Virus record (IMG/VR): IMGVR_UViG_3300008111_000006 | Location: 1-64,000 of that record | Strand: one strand, 5' to 3' | Source: a virus | Length of the DNA: 64,000 nt | Position numbers and translations under genes: made by a program | Shown: piece by piece, positions 18,711-28,032 of the stretch | Numbering within the stretch: the first letter of the stretch is position 1 | Layout of the letters: every line of letters starts with the position of its first letter | The notes under the pieces: model-generated | The model's database searches: none | Told to the model about the DNA's origin: nothing | The model's input: only the letters and a program-made list of their open reading frames with translations

Positions 18711-19270
18711 GTATTAAATTTTTTAGAATAAAGATATTTTATCATTTCAATATCCTTTTCAGTAAAATTATTATTGTGATCTAAAATAGAATTATTTTCT
18801 TTTTCATAATGAGAAAAACCTAACATATGAAACATTTCGTGTCTAATTGTATTAGAAAATGATTTAAATTCTTTATTTTCTACAATATCTATATGTATGT
18901 AAACACTTTTAATTTTATGGTTTATAGGTTCTGTAAAAGTTATACCTATATTAACTAAATCGTATTTTGACCATTTAAACATATTGGCAAACTCTGTATC
19001 GGATAAGAAATATATAACCACATTAGCAGAATCTTTATTTTTAACCATACTTATATTAATAGGTTTAATAAGTGGTTTAAAAATTTTAATAGTTTCAACA
19101 ACATCCAATGAGTCTTTTTTGGTGTACTTACCGTATAAACATATTTTAATATCTTTATACCATCTATCCCCACCTTCAGTTGCTAATAAAAGTTCTTCCT
19201 TAGTGGAAAAATTTTGAGAAAAAAACCAAATAGGGTTTAAAATTAATAGTGCAATTATTAAATTTTTCAT
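18707..19270 (-). CDS. Secreted metzincin-like zinc metalloprotease
   Basis: 187 residues from the ATG at 19270 (MKNLIIALLILNPIWFFSQ), a clear signal peptide ending in FSQ. The frame's earlier ATG at 19297 would place charged residues ahead of it and would start inside the promoter. HEMFHMLGFSH (H144, E145, H148, H154) is the full HExxHxxGxxH zinc motif of metzincins. The downstream segment NSILDH followed by DIEMIKYLY resembles the matrixin Met-turn and last helix, with Leu in place of Met. It lies alone on the minus strand with a host-type promoter and a terminator, so it looks like independently expressed cargo acting in the periplasm or outside the cell. The substrate is unknown. Confidence 0.75.
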   Translation of the reverse strand: MKNLIIALLILNPIWFFSQNFSTKEELLLATEGGDRWYKDIKICLYGKYTKKDSLDVVETIKIFKPLIKPINISMVKNKDSANVVIYFLSDTEFANMFKWSKYDLVNIGITFTEPINHKIKSVYIHIDIVENKEFKSFSNTIRHEMFHMLGFSHYEKENNSILDHNNNFTEKDIEMIKYLYSKKFNT

Positions 19271-19294
19271 AGTTGTTTTGTATTTATAATAAAA

Positions 19295-19324
19295 CAAATA
19301 TATAATTTTTTCTTAAATAAACAA
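19295..19324 (-). promoter_or_regulatory. Host-type promoter of the secreted protease gene
   Basis: On the minus strand TTG (19324-19322) and TATATTTG (19302-19295) are separated by exactly 19 bases, the Bacteroidota consensus arrangement. The -7 element ends 24 bases before the ATG at 19270. A TATAAATA also lies on the minus strand (19288-19281) in the leader. Confidence 0.7.
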
Positions 19325-19339
19325 AAATTATTAAAAAAT

Positions 19340-21265
19340 ATGAAGAATCTTTTTGAGGAGTTACAAAGAATAAAGTCTTTAATGGTTTACGAACAAGGTG
19401 TAAAGATTAATGAAGTTAGTACTGCATCCGTTGAAGGTGGTGATACTGATGAAGGTGATGGTGGTAGTGAAAATCAAAATAAACCTGCGGATAGTGAAAA
19501 CGAAAAAAATAATGTAGAACAAGAATCAAAAACTGAAGGTGGTAAAGAACCAAGTAAAAAGAATTGTGTGTCTATTACAAATACTGAGGTATATAAAACT
19601 GAAAGTGATGTAAATAAAGAAGTACCTGAAAAGTTCTTTCAGAAGTTCAAACAAAAAGTTGAAGAACAGTTTGGTTTGTTTGCAGATGGTGAATTTACTA
19701 TTGAGGACATCAACGTATTTGGGGGTGCTAGTAATTATTGGAAGGGTAGTAATAGTAATAAATTTCCTGCGGTAGAACCTAAGTATTGTAATGAATATGA
19801 TGTTAACGTTGGTATAACTTCATTAAAAACTTGGTCGTCTGGTTGTAAAGGTTTTGGTAAAACCGAAAAAAAAGTTTATGATAAAAATTCTTCAGGTAAA
19901 AAAAGTAATGAAGATTTAGCAAAAAGAAGGGCACAAAAAGTTTTAGATGAATTAACTAAAAAAATTGTGACTTTTGCTCAACAAAATAATATTAAAGTTC
20001 CAGCCGATTTCAAAAAAGAAATAAAAAATATTACTTCTGGTTCCATTTATACTGAAGATAAAACAGATACTCATTCAGTAGTAGCAGCAGCAATTAAAAG
20101 TGGTGAATTAAATGCGGGTCAATTAGTAATGATAGACGCAGTTTTATGTTTTACACCATACAACCCATGTCCTAATTGTATGATTAGAGATCCAAAAACT
20201 AAACAATGTAAATGTAAAGAAGGGTTAACAGAAAAAGATGGTAAATGTTTTTGCCCTAATGGAAAAGAGGTGGATGAAAATTGTGAATGTAACAATTGTC
20301 CAGATCCTTGTATGACATTTAATAAAGAAACAAAAAAATGTGATTGCCCTGAAGGTATGACATTTAATGAATCTACAAAACAATGTGAATGTCCTAAAGG
20401 TTTCAAAAAGACAGATGATTGTGAATGTTTGAAAGAAAAAGAAAGAGAATGTCCTGATAAATGTCAAAAACGTGATGAAAATGGTGATTGTAAATGTCCT
20501 AATGGTATGACATTTAATGAAGAGACACAAAAATGTGATTGTCCTGAAGGTAAAATTAAACCTACTGTAGATGCGTGTAATTGTGTAACACCAAAACCAC
20601 CATTAAAATGTGGGTATAATGAGAAAAAAGAAGGGGGTAGAGGTACTAAACAAAATAACTTTGTTGCAGCAACAGTTAAAAGTGGATTCCCTGTTGGGGA
20701 AGGGGATACGGTAACTATTTCATTTGATTCATTGGTTGTTCCTGACGCATTTTATGTTAAGTATGGTGATCAAGAGTTCTTTAGCGGATTTATGGGAGAT
20801 GTCTATAATGATGAATATAGACAAGTTGCTTTAAGTGTTAAAGAAAAGAAAAAAATGTTACCATTACAGTCTAAATATGTTAAAGATATTGTTAAAGATG
20901 AATTAAATGCTGGTGATAACGATTATAGTGGGATGGATAATGTTGTAAGGAATTTTGTTGGTGAGTTAGTAATGTATAAACGACAAGATGGTTTATTAGA
21001 GAGTATAAATGAAGCAATTAAATCTGAAGGGGGAAAATTGACAGTTAAAGATATCTTTAAAAATGGTGATGCTGAGGCAGAAAAAATAACTGATGATATT
21101 ATTAATAGTGGTAGTATAAAAGATAACATTGTTAGATATAAACAAATAATGAAATCTGGTACATCATTTAAAATTACCAAAGAAGAAGAGAATTTCCAAC
21201 TGATAATAATGGTATTTTCACCATTAGATAGAACAATATTTACGATGGAAGTTAAATGTGAATAA
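19340..21265 (+). CDS. OmpA-like protein with Cys-rich EGF-like repeats
   Basis: 641 residues. The N-terminus MKNLFEELQRIKSLMVYEQG is a short amphipathic helix of the type shared by several proteins here (possible capsid-targeting tag). A Gly/Glu-rich linker follows. Residues about 80-270 resemble an OmpA-type domain: a variable strand region, then SNEDLAKRRAQKVLDEL, the typical N..LAxRRA helix. Residues about 275-420 hold Cys-rich repeats (TFNEETQKCDCPEG type; CxCP recurring about every 20 residues), similar to EGF or trypsin-inhibitor-like repeats. The C-terminal ~220 residues are mixed alpha/beta and unrecognised. No signal peptide. It lies just before the gp25/gp6 block, so a virion or internal head protein is plausible. 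Confidence 0.65.
   Translation: MKNLFEELQRIKSLMVYEQGVKINEVSTASVEGGDTDEGDGGSENQNKPADSENEKNNVEQESKTEGGKEPSKKNCVSITNTEVYKTESDVNKEVPEKFFQKFKQKVEEQFGLFADGEFTIEDINVFGGASNYWKGSNSNKFPAVEPKYCNEYDVNVGITSLKTWSSGCKGFGKTEKKVYDKNSSGKKSNEDLAKRRAQKVLDELTKKIVTFAQQNNIKVPADFKKEIKNITSGSIYTEDKTDTHSVVAAAIKSGELNAGQLVMIDAVLCFTPYNPCPNCMIRDPKTKQCKCKEGLTEKDGKCFCPNGKEVDENCECNNCPDPCMTFNKETKKCDCPEGMTFNESTKQCECPKGFKKTDDCECLKEKERECPDKCQKRDENGDCKCPNGMTFNEETQKCDCPEGKIKPTVDACNCVTPKPPLKCGYNEKKEGGRGTKQNNFVAATVKSGFPVGEGDTVTISFDSLVVPDAFYVKYGDQEFFSGFMGDVYNDEYRQVALSVKEKKKMLPLQSKYVKDIVKDELNAGDNDYSGMDNVVRNFVGELVMYKRQDGLLESINEAIKSEGGKLTVKDIFKNGDAEAEKITDDIINSGSIKDNIVRYKQIMKSGTSFKITKEEENFQLIIMVFSPLDRTIFTMEVKCE
20283..20588 (+). repeat. 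Cys-rich degenerate protein repeats (DNA level)
   Basis: Four related units within the 19340 gene, with ATGACATTTAATGAA repeated nearly exactly near 20312, 20357 and 20506, each followed by a C-x-C-P-x-G codon block. They encode EGF-like Cys repeats. Confidence 0.7.
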
Positions 21266-21310
21266 TAATATTTATTATTTTAATATTTCTTTTCAAAAAT
21301 TTTATAGTAT

Positions 21311-21320
21311 AATATTTATA
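21311..21320 (+). promoter_or_regulatory. AATATTTAT-type element before the gp25 gene
   Basis: AATATTTATA lies 5 bases before the ATG at 21326, with a second AATATTTATTATT at about 21267 in the same 60-base gap. It is a variant of the ATATTTATTAATA element. AT-rich composition makes a chance match possible. Confidence 0.3.
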
Positions 21321-21325
21321 TACAT

Positions 21326-21709
21326 ATGGCAAAGACTAGGTATATAAATATTGATTTCCCTTTTAGGGATGGTGATAATGGGTTTTATTTTCAGATGAAT
21401 AAAACAGATAAAGACGCTATTAGGGCGGATTTATTACATCTACTTTTAACTAATAAAGGTGAAAGGTTATATCTCCCTGATTTTGGTAGTGATTTAAAAA
21501 AATACATTTTTGAACCAAATGATTCAATCACACATGAACAAATTAGAGATAATTTAAATGATACAATTAAATTATATATACCTAATTTAATCATAAATGA
21601 CATATCATTTAGAAATGATGATATCGAAGAATTAATAATTGTGGAATTAACCTATACTGTTACAGAAGGAACTTTCACTAGTACAGATACAATAACTTTA
21701 ACATTCTAA
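21326..21709 (+). CDS. gp25-like baseplate wedge protein
   Basis: 127 residues, the normal size for the gp25 (GPW/gp25) family, the small wedge protein that helps start sheath assembly. Diagnostic features are the N-terminal INIDFPFR and the NKGERLYLPDFGSDLKKYIFEP segment, then an IRDNLNDTIKLYIP helix and a C-terminal pair of strands. It lies 2 bases before the gp6-like gene, the conserved order in contractile tails. Two AATATTTAT elements lie in the 60-base gap upstream. Confidence 0.9.
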   Translation: MAKTRYINIDFPFRDGDNGFYFQMNKTDKDAIRADLLHLLLTNKGERLYLPDFGSDLKKYIFEPNDSITHEQIRDNLNDTIKLYIPNLIINDISFRNDDIEELIIVELTYTVTEGTFTSTDTITLTF

Positions 21710-21711
21710 TT

Positions 21712-23541
21712 ATGGCAAAGAAAATAGATTATAATGCACGTAATTTCTCAGATGTAAGATTACAACTTATAGAATTCATACAAAAATATTATCCAGAAAT
21801 ATTTTCAGATTTTAATGACGCTTCTGTCGGTATGATGTTATTAGAGTTAAACGCTGCGGTTGGGGATATGTTATCATTCCATACCGATAGAATGTTTAAT
21901 GAGACTCAAATAAATTACGCACAAGAAAGATCTTCATTATTAGAACTGGCAAGAACATTCGGTTTAAATGTACCAGGTAAAAGACCTAGTATAACTATCG
22001 TTGATTGGACAGTAACTAATATACCTGTAAATGGTGATACATTTGATATAAGTTATGCTCCAAAAATACTAAAAGGGTCACAAGCAACTGGTGCGGGTAA
22101 AATATTTGAATTACAGGAAGACTGTGATTTCGCATCTCCGTTTACGACAGGAGGTATCCCTAATAGATTGGTGATTCCAAACATAGATGGGAGTGGTATT
22201 ATACAAAATTATTCTCTTACTAAAAGAGAAATTATGTTAAATGGTATCACAAAAATATATAAAAAAGTATTGGGTAGAGAAGATTATAGACCATTTTTAG
22301 AAATAATCTTACCAGAAGATAACGTATTGTCGATAGAAAATATTATAACTAAGGAAGGTACAAATTTTGTAAATAACCCAACAGAAGACGAATTTTCTAA
22401 TTTTGATTTAAGTTGGTATGAAGTTCCTGCATTGGCACAAGGTGAAATATATATTGAGGATGAAAATGCCGTTTCAGATAGATCTGGTGTAGTAGTCGGT
22501 AAATGGAAAAATGCCCCAAAAAGATTTATACAAGAATATACTGATAATGGTTTCTGTAAAATCATATTTGGTGCTGGTGATACAGATATTTCCGAATTAA
22601 ATGATTTTGTTGGTTGTAGAGGACAAATTGAAAGAATAGGTAAAGTAGTAAATAATTTATCTTTGGGTGAGATTCCACAAACTAATAATACAATGTATGT
22701 TAGATATAGAATAGGTGGTGGAGAAGATTCTAATATTGGACCTAATACCATCACATCTTTGGGGACTACAGGTGTAATCGTCAATGGTGATGATAATAAT
22801 TTAAATAGAATTATAAAAAATAGTATTACAGTTAATAATCCTATTCCTGCTTTAGGTGGTAAAGAAGAACCATCAGTAGAAGAAATAAGAAATTTAGTTA
22901 GATATAATTTTTCTGCACAAAATAGGTGTGTAACAATCAAAGATTACCAAAGTAGAATACCACTTATGCCAGGTAAATTTGGTGTACCTTTTAGAACTGG
23001 TGTGTGGGAAGAAAGAAATAAAATCAATGTTTACATTTTAGCGTTAGATTCTAGTAGTAAACTTACAACAGAATCCACATCAACACTAAAACAGAATATT
23101 GCAGATTATTTAGCGGATTTTAGGATGATAAATGATTATGTTACTGTGAAAAATGGTAGGGTAATTAATTTAGGTTTTGAAATAGATGTTTTCGCAGATA
23201 AAGCGGTACCAAAAGGTGAGGTGATATCAGGTGTAATTTCATCAGTAACACAATATTTTGATATAAATAAGTGGCATATGGGTGATAATGTATATCTATC
23301 ACAATTAGTTGAAAATATCAATAATGTTGCAGGTGTATTAAATGTTACTGATCTTAGAGTTTATAATAAAGTAAATGAAAATGGTAAATATTCATTAAAC
23401 GAGATTGCTCAACCATATATCGATGATACAACTAGACAAATAGATTTGTTAGGTAGATATACTTTATTTGGTGCTCCAAATGCGATGTTCGAAATTAAAT
23501 ATCCAAATAAAGATATTAAAATCACTATTTCTACTTCATAG
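21712..23541 (+). CDS. gp6/baseplate J-like wedge protein
   Basis: 609 residues, close to T4 gp6 (660). It forms the inner ring of the baseplate. Typical features are the N-terminal NARNFSDVRLQLIEFIQKYY, DASVGMMLLELNAAVGDMLSF (the helix that embraces the wedge partner), the central GCRGQIERIGKVVN, and a C-terminal region with CVTIKDYQSRI and MINDYVTVKNGRVINLGFEI, which is the baseplate-J-like repeat seen also in Mu gp47. It follows the gp25-like gene directly and precedes large structural genes. Confidence in the family is high. Confidence 0.88.
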   Translation: MAKKIDYNARNFSDVRLQLIEFIQKYYPEIFSDFNDASVGMMLLELNAAVGDMLSFHTDRMFNETQINYAQERSSLLELARTFGLNVPGKRPSITIVDWTVTNIPVNGDTFDISYAPKILKGSQATGAGKIFELQEDCDFASPFTTGGIPNRLVIPNIDGSGIIQNYSLTKREIMLNGITKIYKKVLGREDYRPFLEIILPEDNVLSIENIITKEGTNFVNNPTEDEFSNFDLSWYEVPALAQGEIYIEDENAVSDRSGVVVGKWKNAPKRFIQEYTDNGFCKIIFGAGDTDISELNDFVGCRGQIERIGKVVNNLSLGEIPQTNNTMYVRYRIGGGEDSNIGPNTITSLGTTGVIVNGDDNNLNRIIKNSITVNNPIPALGGKEEPSVEEIRNLVRYNFSAQNRCVTIKDYQSRIPLMPGKFGVPFRTGVWEERNKINVYILALDSSSKLTTESTSTLKQNIADYLADFRMINDYVTVKNGRVINLGFEIDVFADKAVPKGEVISGVISSVTQYFDINKWHMGDNVYLSQLVENINNVAGVLNVTDLRVYNKVNENGKYSLNEIAQPYIDDTTRQIDLLGRYTLFGAPNAMFEIKYPNKDIKITISTS

Positions 23542-23589
23542 TAATTACTTTTTTAAAAATATAATTAGTTTTAATAAAAAAATAAAATT

Positions 23590-24015
23590 ATGGAATGTAA
23601 AACGTGTAAACAAAAAAATCAAAAATCTAACAACAGTGAAAAACAAAATAAAGGAAATGGTTTTAGTATGAATTTAATTTCTGAGGAAATTCAAAAAGGG
23701 GATTATAATGGCAATTTCTTTTTTAAAGTTATTGCATTTTTTGTAATCAGTATTGCATTACCACTTATTCTTTTAGTTTTAATTGGTCAGGTTTTTCTAA
23801 CTTTCTTTTTACCTAAATCTTTACCGAAAGTCAGAAAAAAGTTTTTTAACTTTTTTACTGGAATCTTAAATGTGTATGGAAAATTTAAGTATAATAAAGA
23901 AATAAAAAAACGTGAAAAACAATTTGGTGAAAATATTTCATATGATGAAAAATCTGAAGATGATGTGAATTTTAATGATATAGAAATTTTTAATGGTAAG
24001 GAAAATAAAAAATAA
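23590..24015 (+). CDS. Small membrane protein
   Basis: 141 residues. One long hydrophobic stretch (residues about 44-74, FFFKVIAFFVISIALP and on) could form one or two membrane passes. The N-terminus has a CKTCKQK pair and is Lys/Asn-rich; the C-terminus is basic, then acidic. It lies among baseplate genes yet looks non-structural. It might be an inner-membrane protein made late, or a virion protein that enters the membrane; no family is recognised. The start is supported by the AAATAAAATTATGG context. Confidence 0.6.
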   Translation: MECKTCKQKNQKSNNSEKQNKGNGFSMNLISEEIQKGDYNGNFFFKVIAFFVISIALPLILLVLIGQVFLTFFLPKSLPKVRKKFFNFFTGILNVYGKFKYNKEIKKREKQFGENISYDEKSEDDVNFNDIEIFNGKENKK

Positions 24016-24036
24016 TAAAAATAAAATGATACTAAT

Positions 24037-27000
24037 ATGTCTAAATCATTTAGAATTAGGACAACACCAGGTAATGATAATGGATATTTAAAAGTTAATG
24101 TTGATCTTAATCAGAACTACGATCATTTAGAAATATTAAGTTTAAAAATATCTCAAAACGATGACTACCAAAGTTTTTGTGCTGAATATGGTGTAATTGC
24201 GGGTAGAGTCATTATAAATAATGGGTTTGGTGTACCAAATGTTAGGGTATCTATATTTGTACCTGTAGATGAAGTCGATTTGAGTGATCCAGTTAAATCT
24301 GCAATATATCCATATACAGAACCATTTCCTGATCAAAAAAACAAAAATGGTATACGATATAATGTATTACCAAAAAACCAACAAACATTAGATCATACTC
24401 CTGTTGGGACTTTTCCAAAGAAAAGAGAAGTATTAGATAATAATACTACTTTAGAAATTTATGAAAAGTATTATAAATATACTACTACAACCAATGAGGC
24501 AGGTGATTATATTTTATTTGGTGTACCTGTAGGGGATCATTTCTTACATTATGATATGGATGTAAGTGATATTGGTTTTTTATCGGTTAGACCATTTGAA
24601 TTGATTGAACAAGGATATAGTGATGACTTATTTAAAGATAGGTTTAAATTTAAATCGTCTAATAATTTAGATAGTTTACCACAAATTTTTTCTGAAAATA
24701 TACCTGTTAGAGTTGAACCTTACTGGTGTGATAGTTTAAGTGTGGGTAATGCGTTAGGTATTAATAGATATGATATTTCTATTAATAATTTAGAATTAAC
24801 CCCTACTGCAATTTTTATGGGTAGTGTTTTTACTGATGACGAAAAAGATTCTTTAAATAAGAATTGTAAACCTGCCAGAGAAATGGGTAAAATGAATGAA
24901 GTTGTCACAGGTCCTGGTAATGTAGAAGCAATTAGAAGAACCGTAGATGGTACAATAGAAAGATATAGTTTTAAGGGTAATGGAATAGATGAAAATGGTA
25001 ACTGGTCTTTATTAGTTCCTATGAATATAAGAAAAGTTGTTACTGACGAATTTGGTAATTTAGTTCCTTCTCCTGATGGTATAAAAGGTGTTGCAACTGA
25101 AGGTGATTATAGATTCAGAATATCTATGGATGCAACAACAAATGACCAAAGATTAAGACAAAGGGCGAAATTCTTAGTTCCAAATACAAACAACAACTTC
25201 AATTTTGGTGAATATAGTTCAAAAGATTTAAAAAATAGTCAAGATTTTACAATAAATAAACAATTATCTACTATAACGACAGGAACACCTTATGCGACTG
25301 ATTTAAGAAATCAATATAACTACTTAGAAGAATTTTATCCATTTAGATGGAAAAAAGTGTATACCGTTAAACAGTATATCGGTAGAATGCAAAAAATACA
25401 AAATGATGAGGCTAGAGGATTTATTGGTATTAAAGATATATTAAATGCTGAAGGTGTAAATAAATTTCCAACAAATAGAATAGATATAAATCTAAATCCG
25501 ATATATACTATAATATGTTTATTATTAACATTATTTGGGCATGTTGTGGGTTTCTTAAATGGTATTCTTAATATTATTAATGGTTTAATTACTGCAATAT
25601 GTTCTATAAAAATACCTGTCGGATTTGGTCTTGATTGGAATATCGATTTTGTTGCCTTCACCTTTAAAGTTTGGATAACAATCGATTATAAATGTATTTT
25701 TAGTCCTCTCTTATGTAGATTTTGTAAAAATATTTGTACAAATGATAAACATAGTTGTTGTCCGTATAATTGGGCAGAAGGTTGTTATAGTAATAATGCA
25801 ATTGAAAACATACCTGCAAAAGATGGTCCACCTGACTATATACCTTGTTGTCGTACGTGTTGTGTTAAAGTGCCTTTAATACCTTTAAAATGTTCTGATG
25901 AAGGCAAAAATTATATAATAACTTTAATAAAAACACCATTTGGTGACAACAGTGGGTGTAATTCACCATATGTAAGACCTTTCTCTTGTAAAAATTGTGG
26001 TGGTATACAAACACCAGGTATAAAAGATTGGGTATCATGTGTCATGGAACCAGTTGCAGTATTTTTAAGGATGCTTAAGTTTGATTTTTATAATGATTGG
26101 GTTGGTGGTTCACTTTATTTCCCATTAATTAAAAGAAAATATAAATTAAAAAAATCTAAAAGAAAATTTGGACAAATTAAAAAAGATAAATTTTGTGATT
26201 TCGATTGTAGAGAAAGAGGTAATAGTAGTAATTTTCAAGGTAATCCTACTTTTAATCAGTGGAGAATTAAAATAAAATCCATTGTGTTCGCAAATCCTAG
26301 AATAACAGTAAATGGGTGTACTGCAAAAATAAAAGGTAGAAGAGTTACTGATTGGTATGGGACAGAAGAAAATGATCTCCAAACACCTAACTTAAATTTG
26401 GCAGTTAAAGAATTAGAATTTAAAGGTAATACTAGTTCTTTTGATGGGTGTGTGATAAAATTTGATACGTTTGCGTCATTTCAAAATACGTTTAATAGTC
26501 AAGGTATTCCTTACGAAATAAAAGATAGAGAAGTTCCAGGGGAACATGGTAAACCAGAATATGTAGAAAGTGTTGATCCTAACGGAACAACTTCTTGGGA
26601 AAACATTGGTGGTCATGGTCACCATAGAAATATATGTGACAACACTAGAATGATAGAAAGAAAAGAATATTTTAAAACTTCTTTAGATTGTACAACGGTT
26701 AGTGTGGGAGGTGTGAAAGACGAGTTTGTGCCAGAAACGAGTGGTTTCGACAAGTTCAACGAACCTACAAGTGAAGGTGGTACTGGTGGAGAAAGCAACG
26801 TTTGTCCAGAATATACTTGTGAACCTGATTGTGGTTCTAATGGTATTGCACCTTGTGTATATGATAAAGCAAAATATGAACAATATACTCAAATTGTTAA
26901 ACATGGTTTAATTAGTTGGTCAGAAAATGAAATATATTATACCCCATACATTTCTAATTCAGATGTTAAATTTAATAAAATAGAATATAAGGCAAATTTG

Positions 27001-28017
27001 ATGTTACCTACAACTATAATGGAATTGGGTAGTAGTGTTTATTGTGATATAGATGATGTCCCATTTATTTTAGAATCCATACCAACCACAACATTTAATG
27101 TGAGTTATGAAGAAATTAAATATAGTATTGGTCAAAAACAATCATACACTAATGGTAGTACATATAAACCTATTTTAAAATTTGATGATAGAAAAGACAT
27201 TTCATTAAATCTTAGAGCTTATGTAGAATTCTCTTGTTTTAGTACAGTATGTAGTAATATTGCGGCAACTGTTAATCAGTCGCAATTAGGTGTGAGTATG
27301 ATAGATACTAATGATATTGGTATCGAAATAGGTAATTGTTTTTTAAGATTTGAACATGATGAAGAAGTTAGACAATATTTTTGTAAACGTTTTAACGGAT
27401 ATAAATCACCTAATTTAAATTTTCATCACAGTAGACCAGGATCAATCGAATTCGATAACAATTATCAAACTTACCCATCAATATCCTTATCTGATGGTGC
27501 ACCACTTTATTATAAATTAGATGGTGAATATATATTATCAGAATATAATGATGGTGATTCATTTATACCTGGAGACGCTTGTGGATATAGAAACACAAAT
27601 AATACTTCAGACTATTTTTATGGTTTAGCACCTGGTCAAACATCAACATTTATTAATTACCCTAATGGATCACAAACAATTAATTTTGGTCAAACCGCTT
27701 ACGGTAATGGTGTTGATTTAGTAAATGATGATGTAAATGGTGATGAAGATATTTATGGTATTACATTTAATAGGATACAAACACCATATTACCTTTATTT
27801 TGGATTAGTACCCGGAAAAACTACTTTACATAAAACAGTTTCTTTATTCTTTGCGGATAAAATAAGTGCGACTACACTTAAAGGTATAGGGGCATCAAAT
27901 AATAAAGTAGATAGTAATGTTAATAATACACCTAATATTAATAGTGGTACTGAAAATAATTTCACTGTTTATAAAACTTGTTTAGGTGAGACTTTAGTAA
28001 AACAAATTAAAAAATAA
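24037..28017 (+). CDS. Large structural protein with hydrophobic and Cys-rich inserts
   Basis: 1326 residues. Residues about 45-75 (GVIAGRVIINNGFGVPNVRVSIFVPV) followed by TTNEAGDYILFGVPVGDH match a carboxypeptidase-regulatory/CNA-B-like beta-sandwich, common in phage and surface proteins. Residues about 487-528 are strongly hydrophobic (IYTIICLLLTLFGHVVGFL, then LNIINGLITAICSI), enough for two membrane helices. Residues about 550-680 hold 16 Cys, several paired (CC, CCRTCC), suggesting a metal-binding or disulfide knot. A second Cys cluster is near 900-950. It lies 3' of gp25/gp6 in the wedge block, so it is probably a baseplate or tail-tip part; its T4 counterpart is not clear. Confidence 0.6.
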   Translation: MSKSFRIRTTPGNDNGYLKVNVDLNQNYDHLEILSLKISQNDDYQSFCAEYGVIAGRVIINNGFGVPNVRVSIFVPVDEVDLSDPVKSAIYPYTEPFPDQKNKNGIRYNVLPKNQQTLDHTPVGTFPKKREVLDNNTTLEIYEKYYKYTTTTNEAGDYILFGVPVGDHFLHYDMDVSDIGFLSVRPFELIEQGYSDDLFKDRFKFKSSNNLDSLPQIFSENIPVRVEPYWCDSLSVGNALGINRYDISINNLELTPTAIFMGSVFTDDEKDSLNKNCKPAREMGKMNEVVTGPGNVEAIRRTVDGTIERYSFKGNGIDENGNWSLLVPMNIRKVVTDEFGNLVPSPDGIKGVATEGDYRFRISMDATTNDQRLRQRAKFLVPNTNNNFNFGEYSSKDLKNSQDFTINKQLSTITTGTPYATDLRNQYNYLEEFYPFRWKKVYTVKQYIGRMQKIQNDEARGFIGIKDILNAEGVNKFPTNRIDINLNPIYTIICLLLTLFGHVVGFLNGILNIINGLITAICSIKIPVGFGLDWNIDFVAFTFKVWITIDYKCIFSPLLCRFCKNICTNDKHSCCPYNWAEGCYSNNAIENIPAKDGPPDYIPCCRTCCVKVPLIPLKCSDEGKNYIITLIKTPFGDNSGCNSPYVRPFSCKNCGGIQTPGIKDWVSCVMEPVAVFLRMLKFDFYNDWVGGSLYFPLIKRKYKLKKSKRKFGQIKKDKFCDFDCRERGNSSNFQGNPTFNQWRIKIKSIVFANPRITVNGCTAKIKGRRVTDWYGTEENDLQTPNLNLAVKELEFKGNTSSFDGCVIKFDTFASFQNTFNSQGIPYEIKDREVPGEHGKPEYVESVDPNGTTSWENIGGHGHHRNICDNTRMIERKEYFKTSLDCTTVSVGGVKDEFVPETSGFDKFNEPTSEGGTGGESNVCPEYTCEPDCGSNGIAPCVYDKAKYEQYTQIVKHGLISWSENEIYYTPYISNSDVKFNKIEYKANLMLPTTIMELGSSVYCDIDDVPFILESIPTTTFNVSYEEIKYSIGQKQSYTNGSTYKPILKFDDRKDISLNLRAYVEFSCFSTVCSNIAATVNQSQLGVSMIDTNDIGIEIGNCFLRFEHDEEVRQYFCKRFNGYKSPNLNFHHSRPGSIEFDNNYQTYPSISLSDGAPLYYKLDGEYILSEYNDGDSFIPGDACGYRNTNNTSDYFYGLAPGQTSTFINYPNGSQTINFGQTAYGNGVDLVNDDVNGDEDIYGITFNRIQTPYYLYFGLVPGKTTLHKTVSLFFADKISATTLKGIGASNNKVDSNVNNTPNINSGTENNFTVYKTCLGETLVKQIKK

Positions 28018-28032
28018 TTATATTTTAGATAT

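Noticed and set aside
20225-20530. Minus-strand frame rich in Phe/Thr/Cys
   Set aside because: It is the mirror of the Cys-rich repeats of the 19340 gene and has no initiation signal.
22284-22940. 218-codon minus-strand open frame
   Set aside because: It lies wholly antisense to the gp6-like gene, has no promoter or start context, and its composition mirrors the coding strand.
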